Assembly (NCBI GenBank): GCA_963691655.1
Contig: OY829329.1
Coordinates: forward strand, 18,862,708 to 18,926,707
Origin: Toxonevra muliebris
Lineage: Eukaryota; Arthropoda; Insecta; Diptera; Pallopteridae
DNA: 64,000 bases
Direction of reading: 5' to 3'
Part shown: one piece after another, positions 32,940 through 43,654 of the stretch
How the letters are laid out: each line of letters starts with the position of its first letter
How positions within the stretch are numbered: the stretch's first letter is position 1
The notes under the pieces: generated by a model
The model's input: the letters and a program-made list of their open reading frames with translations, nothing else
Database searches by the model: none
What the model was told of the DNA's origin: nothing
Made by a program: the position numbers and the translations under genes

Positions 32940-35890
32940 TTCTCTAAATTTTTTTTTTTTTTTTGATTTTTATATATTAATCTCAGAGTTAAACTTGGCT
33001 GGGTAAATATTTTCTTAGCTTTAACCGTAAAGCCCACAATTTAAAATGCAAGAAATCCTCTTATTTGAGGAAACTTCTGAAAAGTATTTTTTAATTTTTA
33101 ATTAAAAAATAGCCAATAGCGTTAAATTACATTTTTTGCGTGATTATAAATAGCCAAAAAAACATTAAAAGTTACCCGAAAATTAAACCAGATATAGGAT
33201 ATGTAAATCAATAACTTGTAAAAGAACAAAGATTTCTCTTCTTTTTTGAGATTTATTTTATTTTACACCATACACGATGTGTTAGCTACCGACATTATCC
33301 AAAAAGAGAGGAACATGGATAGCGGAAATGAGAAATGACAGAAGAGGAAAGTAAAGCATATGAAGGGTTGCATTTTTTAAGATTATGCATTGTTAAAATT
33401 TAAAGGAAAGCAAACTTGATAATATACAGTACAGTGATTTACTTTCATCAATTTTGTGGTTTCTTTAGTTTTTCTACACGTTTCTTTGCGAGGCAGATCC
33501 ATGATCCGCTATTAGCAATTCGCGAAATTGTCGACTTGTGTATTGAATATTTTTTCAAAAATTATTTTTGAGATAAACTATTTATCCACCTTTCAAACTA
33601 ACCCCAGTTGAGAGCCATTGGATGCTCGTGTAGAGAAAGATTGGCACGAATACGTTTAAAAAACCGGAGGATCTGAATGAGGATGTTCAAAAGCAATGGA
33701 GCAAAATTGTGAAAACTTTTTTGGTTTTTCTTAAATTTTCACATTAACTTTTTCTGGTTGCAAATGTTTTGACCACTTCAATTCAAACTTTAATTTAATA
33801 TTAATTTTTTCTTTTTTGTTTGCAACATAATTTTATTTAAGGTGTGATTTTTCGATGTAATTATATTTTTTAGTATTTTTAATTAGGAAATTTTTTTTTT
33901 TTAGAATTTCTTCCAATTTTATTTGAATATTAAAAAATTGTTGCCCAAAGTTGGTGACTGATTTTTTTTTTTTTGTTTTTTGTGTATTAGTGGCTGATCA
34001 CACGAGTGCAAGCATGAACGCCTGTCTGAAAGGAAGAGGTAGAAAAAATATTTCCAAAAAGGTATGGGTTGGTAACTTTAAACTGTCCACTACTGTATGT
34101 ATGAATTATGTATTTATTTATTAGTAGCTAATTTATTAGTAGCTAATCTAAAAATATAAAAAATGTGAATTTGAATGAGTGAATACTTCCACTGGGAACA
34201 TTAATATTAAAAAGTGTACAAAAATGTAATGGATTTATATCCAACTGATTCAAGCTGGTGTCAAAAGTACAAAAATCATAAGAATAATGGAAAAATGTTG
34301 ATTTCCTATCTTGTGAAATATTCAATTTTCTCATAATTTAGAAGGTAAAATTTAATTTGTTTTGAAATTATTTGAAGTGATAAGATTTTTTCTTCTTTGT
34401 TTTTAAGTCCTGTATGCCAAGGCAACTATGGCTTAAAAATTGCAAAACCAGGCAAGTAAAATTCTATAATGTCACATTTGTATACTTATGTGCATATAGA
34501 GACATGCAACATGTGTATCTATGTATGTATATGTACCTGATGTATATGTATGGCTTATTACATTTGAATATGTGTGTATGTGTTTGTGCAATTATGAAAA
34601 TGTAACTGTGAGTTCCCAGAGGGAATGAAGAAACGCACGAGGGTTTTGCGTTTTGGTTTCTGTGTGTTTTAAATTTGGTGACACGAAATTGCAACAAATG
34701 AAAAAGCAACAAGATACTTATGTACGTACCTATGTGTGTGTGAGTGTTTGAATTCATGCGTATGTTTGTATATTTGTATGGATGTGTGAGTTAAAAGAAA
34801 TTTATGAAAATGGTTTTAAACTTTTCATCTAAAAATTGGTGTTCTCTTCTCTCTTTTCCGTTTTTACGTTTTTCGTACAAAGTATCTGCATAAGAGCATT
34901 TGTTCATACAAATTTTCCATAGGGATAACTTTTGTTCATAGCATACAAATATATTCACAAAAACAAACAAACAAACAAATACATAAACATGGATACACAT
35001 ACTTACATATAGAAAAGTATCTGCTAAAAATGAACATGCTTATGCTCATCCCACAGGATTACTTCCTACACACACACACATACACACACAAACACACATA
35101 CATACTTGTAAAACGAAATCTTTGAAGTGCTTCTGCTTCTTGAACTTTTGCAAAAGTTCTTTCATTTTTTTCTTTTCTTTTTCTTCTTCTTCATCATCTT
35201 TCTCATATTCATCTCGAGCGATAATCTCACTTTTGTCTTTATTTCTACTCTAACTCGTACTAGCATCATACATATTCCTTCATAATTTGAAACGTGAATA
35301 TTTTTGAATGCGTTTTTCTTTTATGTTTTATGTTTTTTGTGTTTTGTTTGGTGACATTTTTAAAATTCTTTTTTGAAATTCTAATGTTATCTGATGAAGC
35401 GCACTTTGAAATCGTTTGGCCTGCAGCTGGCAATTTGTGTGTGTGTGTGTATGTGTTTCATTTGGTCAATGCAAAATCATAATGCCAAAATTATGCAAAG
35501 TAGGTATCTTACATAGCCTCGTGTATGTGTAGTTGGATTATATACCAATTTGAAGATTTGGAATTTAAAAGTTTTGTCATTTATGCCCGTTGGTGTTTTG
35601 GTGTTGGATGTTTTTGATTTACTAAGAAATATGTTTTTTCTGTAATTTTAAATTATATATTCTTTTAAGGGTACGTTTTAATGATAAGAGAAAGTGCATG
35701 TATGTTTGTCAACTTTGGATATTGTTTTTTAAAGACATCAAATTGAAAATGCGTAAAACAAGGTGAGTTTATGAATTGTATCTGCTTGGGTGCCTAATGA
35801 TACTCACGTTAGTGAGTTAGCTAATGTTTGCGGCGGGTTTCTCTGTGACCTTAAATCAATGGTTGTACGTCGTACAACTCCACTGAAACC
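32940..35890. other. Intergenic simple-sequence-rich DNA, no gene seen
   Basis: AT-rich, with (TATG)n and (CA)n-like tracts around 34500-34600, 34730-34780, 35070-35105 and 35440-35455, and poly-T runs at 32949-32963 and 33963-33974. A segment near 33989-34040 resembles the hairpin element at 50,677-50,803. No coding gene is supported. Confidence 0.45.
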
Positions 35891-35929
35891 ACAAACGAAA
35901 CGGATATGGAATTCTCCTAAACAAAGGAC

Positions 35930-36935
35930 AACGATTTCCGGATATACACTTGGAATGTACGAACCCTCTATAGGGAAGGTGCAGCTGGCATTACCGCTAT
36001 CCAGGAAACGCGTTGGATGAGATAGAGTTGCTCCAAAAAAGTATCCTGTGACATTTGCTATAGGCGTAATGATCTGAAACACGAATTCGGTGTTGGATTT
36101 TTTCGAGGTTCACGCCAGTGAACGAGCGCCTAGCCACAATCTGCATGAAGGCGAAATTCTTTAACATCAGCCTAAGATGATTTCGCCACGCGATTTTAAT
36201 GTCAACCTGAACAATTAGAGTCTCTTTGATCCGACGGTCGGAAAATTCAGTATCCACGGCAAAGCCACTGACTGATTCACTTTGCCGCGGCAAGGAACAT
36301 GACAATTAGTAGCACCAGATTCCAACATCTCGCTATCTCCTGATCAAAAAAACACGAAGCCCAATTTATCACGTGATAGACGGAAGGCACGCTTCCAATG
36401 TACTAGACGTACGCACGATAGATGGAGCAAACATCGATTTGGACTACTATTTGGTTGCAGCCAAGGTCCATAAACGCCTCTGTCTAGCAATTCGCGTACG
36501 GATAAGGATAGCCGAAACCTTCGCTAATCAACTCTCACTTCTTCTATAGTAAAACACCCCTCAACGTGATGACGCATGCGCGCAATGGACATACATTTCC
36601 CACTCTATGCCGCTGCAGCTGCCAAAAATAGTGCTAGGCTACCACCGTCGACGGAGAAATATGTGATACGATTAAGACTGTTGCGAAACTACTGAATCGA
36701 AGAACGCAATATAAAAAGCCATCCTGCATTTAGATGCAACGCGAGCTGCTAAGAAGCGATACAGCTGGTTGAGGAGAGAAACGTCTTTTCAGGTGCAAGA
36801 AACGAGAGCAAAAAAACGTGAGTTCAATGATATCGAGATCTTTGGGGACAGAAATGAGGTTCGAAAATTTTTCAAAAAAACAAGACGCCTGACTAACGGT
36901 TTGCACCATTTTAACTTCCTCTCCATAGGATCCAC
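35930..36935 (+). mobile_element. RTE-like non-LTR retrotransposon fragment (endonuclease and linker)
   Basis: Frame-shifted plus-strand remnants follow an AP-endonuclease domain: 'TWNVRTLYREGA' (about 35949-35985), 'AIQETRW' (about 35993-36015), 'AARNMTISSTRFQHLAIS' (about 36290-36345), 'HVIDGRHASNVLDVRTIDG' (about 36370-36425) and 'DLDYYLVAAKV' (about 36437-36470). Then comes the basic linker 'KREFNDIEIFGDRNEVRKFF' (about 36818-36875). Stops are frequent. Such proteins are often mis-annotated as craniofacial development protein 2-like. Confidence 0.8.
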
Positions 36936-37128
36936 AAGACGTTGCCAATAACTCCAAAGCAATTAATGTTACTTTATGGAAAGGCAAATTGGAATGGTTT
37001 TTAATAACTTTTTTCATCGTTTCAATTGGAAATTGTGCTTTCTCGATAAAAGCATAAAAGCCAGTGCTGAAATGGAAGAAGAAATTATTTTGCTGGGATT
37101 TTGCTAAAAGAATGCCATTACTAAACAT

Positions 37129-37362
37129 TTGCCTAATGCCATTCTAAGCCGCGAAAAGTTTCTTCACGAACAGCGAAAAGGGTATAAAGCCTTACACTTC
37201 CATAGGGGTAGTACGAACTTTTGGTCATTTGTAAAGAGACTTCGTCAATTTCAACTCGCCACTAGCTCGGTTGATAAAGCTAACCTTTTAGCTAGGCCAG
37301 CCACTACCCGTTATCAGATACAGATTCATTTTACTCGACCCTATAGTGTATTTATCTTGTAG
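37129..37362 (+). mobile_element. Possible jockey-like LINE fragment upstream of RT
   Basis: The frame contains 'GSTNFWSFVKRLRQ' and 'SSVDKANLLA', resembling the segment just before the RT domain of jockey-type elements (FW.FVK... followed by ...KAnlLa). It is short and isolated, so the call is tentative. Confidence 0.45.
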
Positions 37363-37639
37363 TACGGATCTTCAACATGCTTGTATTTGCACAAGCATTG
37401 ACGAAATCCCCATGGCCGCTCTAGAATTGTGTAAGATGAAATTTTAAATCACCATGTTTTCTCTCTTATTCATGGTCTTATGCACGATACGGACGGAGTC
37501 TACCGTCCTTTTGTGCTGGCGTCACACCTATGTTGCCACTCTCCTAGGTAATCGCCAATAAGACGCTCACGGTCTCCATATTATTTACTCCGTAAGTTAC
37601 GCAGTGATGCAGCTATCTTCGTTTCTATGTTAATTGGTC

Positions 37640-38080
37640 AAAAGCTTCAGTTGTGACGGTTAGAAATGCATAGCATACTCCCAATTGATCGCTCAAACCC
37701 ATATGAGAGCAGGGTACATCATCGAGGATTCAGTTACAGTAGCCAACAAGTTTCCTATGGGTTGCTTTGGGCCACCAATATTTGGCATCAAACTTATCAG
37801 TCAAGTAGTCACTCACGTAAATGATCTATACGTCTTTTGACATACGAATGCATAGGATCTGTATGACGGCATTCCACAGCTCAGATCATTGCTTTGCGTG
37901 CCAGATTGCAAACCGCATTAATAGCATCTATAGAGCTTTGCTTTTTTTTTGAAGCCATATTGACGTTTGGAAAGTCCTGGTGTACCTTCGGTGTATTTTT
38001 CTAGGCTGGAGCGTATAATGCTCTCTAGTACTTTACGTGCAGTGTCTAGCATCTTCAAAGTCATCTCAGAAATTAAAAAA
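37640..38080 (-). mobile_element. R1-like LINE reverse transcriptase fragment (antisense)
   Basis: On the minus strand, 38080-37918 reads 'TLKMLDTARKVLESIIRSSL' and 'EGTPGLSKRQYGFKKK', a strong match to the RT finger region of R1-type elements. It is followed in shifted frames by 'INAVCNLARKAM'. It is truncated on both sides. Confidence 0.8.
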
Positions 38081-38394
38081 ATGGACTTAATGACTTCTGC
38101 TTGAACGCTTACTATAAATTTAATATTCGGACTATTAATTACACTATGTGACACTAAATATGTGATCTGGATCAGAGTATGCTTGTTGGTGGAAGTGCTC
38201 CAAAGTACTGTGGTTAAGCCCGGTTTGGGACTCAATTTCAATTTTTTTTGCTGCAGCCCTAAATTTTGCACATTTCTGAACATAACGCTACAAATATTAT
38301 GGTTATTTTTGCATCGGAGAATGTTCCGTAGAATATATTTTTTGAATATAAAGTAACTCGCAAAACTGATCACATAAAGGCAAATTTTTAGGAC

Positions 38395-38612
38395 AGTTAA
38401 GTTTCTACTCATACAGATGAACAGAAATGGAAACAAATTTTTGAAATCAGATAATATCTTTAGGTTCTAAAAGGGCCTTGAAATTAAAAAAAAAAGTATT
38501 GATTTATGATAAAAAAACGGGAATTTTAAACCCCTTTTGGAGGCTGAAGATATTATTTAATTTCAAAAATCTGTTTCCATTTCTGTTTTTCTGAATGAGT
38601 AGAAACTTAACT
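38395..38612. repeat. Long inverted repeat (hairpin) of about 90 bp arms
   Basis: The arms 38395-38485 and 38525-38612 are reverse complements with few mismatches over the outer 65 bp (AGTTAAGTTTCTACTCAT at both tips, then AACAGAAATGGAAACA). The loop is about 40 bp. A further outer match (TGATCACATAAA at about 38368-38379, inverted near 38679-38690) suggests the palindrome is part of a larger foldback element. Confidence 0.85.
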
Positions 38613-38770
38613 ACGCTGTTACTTTTTAATTTGACATTTTTTAATTTTTGGCTATTGCTCGTGTCCCAACAATGCCGTTTATGTGATCACGATCACTTTT
38701 TGTCGCTCTTTTCCATTTTTGCCAAAATGGAAGCAAAAACGGAAATTTCCCTCAAACTAGCATCATTGGC

Positions 38771-39032
38771 TACGTTCAGAAGGCACAACTGTTGCCTAAC
38801 AGAGGAGAGCGTGTCTTCTGAACGCGCAGCTGTGTGTTTTTGCTCAGCCCAACTGTTGGCATTTGGACGCCATTTTTGTGATCATATTATTTTTCCGCTC
38901 TTTCATGCCAACATGTTGTTTCCCAAAAATTGGACAGACGATGCATCATGCCGTTCAGAAGACACAACAGTTTAAAAACAACTGGTGGCAATTTACAAGC
39001 AACAGTTTAAAATTTTCTATCTTCTGAACGTA
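38771..39032. repeat. Compound inverted-repeat element with the CGTTCAGAAG motif
   Basis: TACGTTCAGAAG at 38771-38782 is perfectly inverted at 39021-39032, and two internal copies (38815-38824 inverted, 38952-38961 direct) subdivide it. Short companion blocks (CACAAC, AACTGTTG) recur beside the motifs. It is MITE-like and lies 250 bp upstream of the first gene of the Harbinger-derived cluster. Confidence 0.7.
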
Positions 39033-39282
39033 CACATTGTCTTGCGCCCGGACGATAGCCTTCCCCAATATACATCATGACTACCCCTAGTTTTAACCGA
39101 AAAAAGTACGATTACACGAAGTTAAGCGGGCTGCTATATGAGCACGAAATCATTTGTAAACATTTGCAATATTGACATTTGAGGAAGGAAAATTTTTCGA
39201 TAGAAGCGCAAGCAGAGAATATTTTTGGACGCAGCAACCAAGTAATAAACAATTTTATAAAAGGAAAGACTTAAGGAAAAAA

Positions 39283-40465
39283 ATGTCTGAAAAGGTAAAT
39301 TTGAAAAGTTTTGGATTAATTTTAGAACAACTTGCTCAAATGATAAAAATTTTTGTCAGAAGTGTTTCAAACGAAAACGGGATAGACCTAATCGCAAATG
39401 GAGCGATACGGAAACCAGCCAACTCGTAGACTATTTGAAGGAACATGAATTTGAGGTAATATATAATAATTGTGAAGCTTTTCCATGCTGAGTCATTTAT
39501 AATATCATTTTTAGAAACCCACTTGCAAGATATATTACAATAAATTTATCGATGAATGCAACATTGATATTGACTGGGTTTTGGCAAAAAACAAAGTACG
39601 CAACATGAAGACAATGTACTATAAGGCAACCGATTGGAAGAACTCAACCGAGGCAAGTTCACTGGGCGAGGGAAAGTGTGCAGCAGGTAGTTATAATAAT
39701 AAGCACCTAGAAATAGAATAGTAAAATAACTGAATGTTTATTTATTTAGATCTTGCCAAAAGGGTTTGCCCCTATTACGACAGTCTCCATGAAGTTTTCA
39801 GTAAACTACGGCGACCCACGCCTGCCTTGGATATATCTGAATTGGGTCCATTATGTGAAAACCTAATGTCACCACCTTCATCGCCACACTTTCGGTCAAT
39901 GGGTAGTGCGCCTGTAAATTTTATCGAAGTAACAAATAGTCAACAATCATCATTTGATTATCAACAATCAGAAGATACAATTGATGACGATGACGAAGAC
40001 GATAACAACAGTAATAGTCTTTTAATGCCAATCGACAACGAAGGACAAAATATTGAATTTAAGTTCACACCAGTCAATAAAATAGAAGCTGTTACGCTAT
40101 CGCCTGCTGAATCACAAAGCTGCAGTCTAGTGCCTTCTATGAATGCTGAGCAAACTACTGGAGGGCGGCGAAACAAAAGCAGTAGCAACAAGCGATCGCA
40201 ACCAATACCAAAAGGAGTATACACACGTACTGCTCTGCAAGATTTACTAAGTTGTCACACAGAGCGTAGTGAAATTCAAAAATCTAAACTTGACTTAGAA
40301 GAAAGAAAATTCGCTTTTGAGAAGGAGAAAACTATGCTTGAACTAGAATTACGTGGCAAAGAAATCGAAAGAGATGAGCGACTGAAAGTTTTGGAACTTG
40401 AATCGAATGAAAGAATTGCTATGAGAGAGTTGGAAATCAAATATCAAAATCAAAATAAAGATTGA
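39283..40465 (+). CDS. Myb/SANT-like DNA-binding protein with coiled-coil tail (PIF/Harbinger-derived type), 4 exons
   Basis: Exons by hand: 39283-39294, 39360-39455, 39515-39686, 39750-40465, giving about 331 aa. The first tiny exon is the least certain. Residues about 14-95 form a trihelix Myb/SANT-like domain: 'RKWSDTETSQLVDYLKEHEF', then 'IYYNKFIDECN' and 'IDWVLAKNKVRNMKTMYYKATDW' with the spaced Trp and hydrophobic residues expected. A low-complexity acidic segment follows (poly Asp/Glu/Asn, about residues 165-185), then a Ser/basic-rich linker and a C-terminal charged coiled coil starting 'LDLEERKFAFEKEK'. That tail is almost the same as the one in the MADF gene downstream. The role is inferred: DNA binding, perhaps with the transposase-derived neighbour. 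A retained transposon gene is the alternative. Confidence 0.75.
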
Positions 40466-40469
40466 AATG

Positions 40470-41220
40470 GATGTAAAAACTTGAGCTTTCTTTAGATTGA
40501 GAGATTAGATTTGTTACCATGGAAGCCATTTTTGTACCAATTGATGCGGAACGAAAACTTTTATTTACATGCACAAAAAAAAATATATTTTTTGTAGATT
40601 AATATGCAAGCGGGCATGAATTTTCTATAGTGGGAATTTTGACCAAAACAAATTTTTTCCCCTTTATTGATATTCCTTTATTGATACATATATAAGAACA
40701 AATTAATTAACTTCTTGGCCCAAAAGGGGAGTTTTAACGTCCCCTCTCTCGCTTTGCAAGGGGCATTGCCGCTAAACTATTCATAGATGCTATTGGAATT
40801 ATGTATAAGGAAAGTAAAATATATATCTTCAATAGAGGTGTAGGTATATTCAAAATAAAATAAATGTACAGGGCTTTGCAGTGCATTCAAATTACTTCTT
40901 TATACAAATATCTCAATGGAGGGAATTTGTATAATTCAGGCATTGTAACTGACCCAGAAATATGAAGAATATACACCATATTTTATATTTATAGAAATTA
41001 ATTGAATTCCTACAGGTCGAGCATGCCGTCGATCCGTTGGCGAAAATCAAAATCTTCTGATTTTTTTCGAGCATGCTCGGTGACTTCCGTTTTTGCACCC
41101 ACACGAAGGGATTCGGTCTTCGAGCATGCTCGACTTTCTCAACGGGCCTTTTTCTTAATCATTATAGATAAAGCATTTTTGTTTTTATTTAAAAAGCACA
41201 GTCAAATATTATTAACATAC
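40470..41220. other. Interval between the Myb/SANT and MADF genes, no further gene
   Basis: AT-rich 3' flank of the Myb/SANT gene with possible AATAAA signals near 40855-40862. The segment near 40800-40880 is repeated, diverged, near 41490-41570, as part of a local duplication. GAGCATGC repeats occur near 41018, 41067 and 41120. Confidence 0.5.
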
Positions 41221-41224
41221 GCAA

Positions 41225-41490
41225 CTATTTTTTCAGTCTCATTCATTTTCTCCGCTTACACGAAACCCGCAATTTTCTGCAATTTCAAGTTCATACGATT
41301 TTGTGGTATTTCAATAAATATTGGTTGGCAACAATGGCTATCTTTATATCATGTCAGTTGTGATGCCAATTGACATCACAAAATGTCGCGAATTGAACAA
41401 GCAGCTACCAACATATTTTATAAATTTGTACAGAAAATACGATTTTTCATAGAATCCTAGTAATGTCAATTTTAAACGAAACGAGTTATA
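41225..41490 (+). pseudogene. Truncated duplicate of the MADF gene's promoter and first codons
   Basis: This segment aligns with 41750-42110: the same order of 'TTTGTGGTATTT.AATAAAT', 'GGCAAC.ATGGCTA', 'GTCAG.TG.GATGCCA' and 'ACAAAATGTCG.GAATT'. After the ATG at 41383 the matching exon start ('CAAGCAGC.A.CAA.A', then 'TTTGTAC.G.AAATA') soon meets stops and ends near 41480. It is a tandem copy of the 5' end of the MADF gene that decayed. The duplication is seen directly; direction and timing are inferred. Confidence 0.75.
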
Positions 41491-41995
41491 TCATAAGGAA
41501 AAAATATATATCTTCAATAAAGGTGTCTAGTCAAACTTTTTGGTCCCAATAAAATAAATTTACAGAGTGCTCTGACCTATATAAAATTTGCGGAACTTAC
41601 ACCATATTTTATTTTTTTTTTAGAAATTATGTTATGTCATATATCTGTGTATGTATATAAGTATTTAAATTTCTTTAATAGAGCTGAACAAATTCTTCCT
41701 TCATTAAATAATGAAAATAAATCGCTGTATAGTTACGCTTGCATGCTGCCATTTTTTCACTCGTAATTTTCAAATTCCCCCAATTCCTCATGCTCGAGTT
41801 TATACGACTTTGTGGTATTTTAATAAATTGAGGGGAATTTCATGGTCGTGGGATAATTTTCATTATGGAAATTCTTCAAAAAAATTCCTCAAAAATTTAG
41901 AATTTTGAGTGTGAATTTCATATGGCAACTATGGCTAGCGTTATGTCGCGTCAGCTGCGATGCCATAAAAATCGCCATTATTTTGACATTACAAA

Positions 41996-42926
41996 ATGTC
42001 GGGAATTAAATTAAACAAGCAGCAAACAAAAAATGTTATAAGTTTGTACCGGAAATATAGTTGTCTATGGGATCCTAGAAGTGCTAGTTATAAACGAAAT
42101 GATCTAAGAAAGAAATCGTGGGAGAAATTAGCTTATCAATTGGATTCTCCAGTTGATGAAGCTAAAAAGAAAATTAAATATTTGCGTACGGCGTACCTGA
42201 GCGAGAAGAAAAAGGTGGACAAACTTAAAAAAAATGGCGATAACTATGAACCCAATCTGTTTTACTATAATGAATTTTATTTTTTGGATGGAATAGTACA
42301 GCATAGAAAATTTCCATCATTTGAAGAGGTTAGTATAAAAATGCATTCAAACTCTGAAATTCTTGACAATTTACATGAATATTACACAGAATCATTGTAG
42401 CGAAGTAGATGAAACTTCTAACTTAAAGAACAATCTGACTGTGGAAGAAGACGAGGAGGAGCAAGAAGAAGAAGAAGAAGAGCATTATGATACCGAAATG
42501 AAAATAAATGATGCGAAAAAAATGATTGATTTTGAAGAGGTTTGTGTAAAATAAATGTGTCTTAAATTCTCATTTTAATAGTTTTCAATATGAATTTCAC
42601 AGATCAACTGTATCGCTGAGGATGAGACTAATAATACGAATAAAAGAGCCAGAGAGGAAGAGTTTCACAGCACGAAAAAGAAAATCAGAGTGCAGGAAAA
42701 TCATAACAAGAATAACAATATCAGAGTGACTTACAACTCAGACCGTCAACTAGACTTGGAGGAAAGGCGTTTTGCATTTGAGAGGGAGAAAGCGCTCCGT
42801 GAACTTGACCTACGAGAAAAGGAAATAGAAAAGGATGAACGACTAAAAGTTTTAGAAATCGAATCGAAAGAAAGAATCACTATGAAAGAATTGGAGTACA
42901 AATATACTTATTTCAATCAAGAGTAA
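41996..42926 (+). CDS. MADF-domain protein with the shared coiled-coil tail (PIF/Harbinger-associated type), 3 exons
   Basis: Exons: 41996-42328, 42390-42539, 42603-42926; all junctions are phase 0, giving 268 aa. Residues about 10-105 form a MADF domain ('NVISLYRKYSCLWDP', 'RKKSWEKLAYQL', 'AKKKIKYLRTAYLSEKKK', 'FYYNEFYFLDG'), a Myb-like DNA-binding fold common in flies. Next comes a Glu-rich acidic stretch (about 129-142) and a C-terminal charged coiled coil beginning 'LDLEERRFAFEREK' that is about three-quarters identical to the tail of the Myb/SANT protein upstream. In Drosophila PIF elements the second gene encodes a MADF protein, so this is a candidate partner of the minus-strand transposase-derived gene that faces it. 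AATAAA lies at about 42964. Function in the host is unknown. Confidence 0.8.
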
Positions 42927-43019
42927 TATTAAAGTTCATTGTTTCAAAACATATATATTAAAAAATAAAGCTCAGACTTTCACTGTTTCCTGAGTAGCGT
43001 AATTGATCTGTAAATAATT

Positions 43020-43610
43020 ATTTATTCAGATAGCCAACCTGCTCTGAAGACCTTGGTAAAAAACAAGCTACAACTTCCTTCAAACCCTCATAAACAAAAA
43101 TAAACCAACTCCACAGGGTCCCAGGACATTTCACAATCATTCTGTTTTCATTACTTAGCCTTCGAAAAACAACTTTTGTCTATCGTTAATAGAAAATTAT
43201 GGAGTCAAAACTTCTGCCACACAACAGACCGTTTTTGGCCCATATTCTCGCGTAGAAAAACTGAGTTTCTGTTCCTACTTTCGTTGTTACTGGACACAAA
43301 ATTTTTAAGTATCACGCTAAAAACGACATACAGGAACTGAAATGGTTCTGTTACAAAGAACACATTCTTTGTCATTGTCCAATATTAGCTAGGACTAGAT
43401 TAAGGACGACGGAGTGTGCTCTTTCTTTCTCTAAGTGATTTAACCAATATAAACCAGGCTTCTTTAAAAAACTTTGCTATAGTGACAAATAACTTCAAAC
43501 TGGAAACAGTGATAGATGCAGTTCGAAGTTTTTATTGACCCTGGAGAGTTTGTGATAACAATATGGGCATTGAACGGTCTATGTGAGGCATTCGCCTACC
43601 ACTTCTAATC
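43020..43610 (+). mobile_element. Jockey-like LINE 3' remnant between the two Harbinger-type genes
   Basis: Plus-strand frames give 'ALKTLVKNKLQ' (about 43040-43075, RNase H end), 'SFSLSDLTNINQASLKNF' (about 43425-43485) and 'NNFKLETVIDAVRSFY' (about 43490-43535), the order seen at the end of jockey-type elements. Several stops. It separates the convergent MADF and nuclease-like genes and so postdates any joint origin. Confidence 0.65.
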
Positions 43611-43654
43611 TAACTTTAATTTAAATTGCATTAAAATTAATCGTATAATCTTTA

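Noticed and set aside
35790..36305. Open frames on both strands over 35.8-36.3 kb
   Set aside because: The only meaningful reading is the plus-strand, frame-shifted RTE-like endonuclease remnant; the others are shadows.
37918..38436. 172-codon minus-strand frame as a possible gene
   Set aside because: Only its C-terminal third matches anything, an R1-like RT; the front part is the AT-rich hairpin flank. It is a retrotransposon remnant joined to noise.
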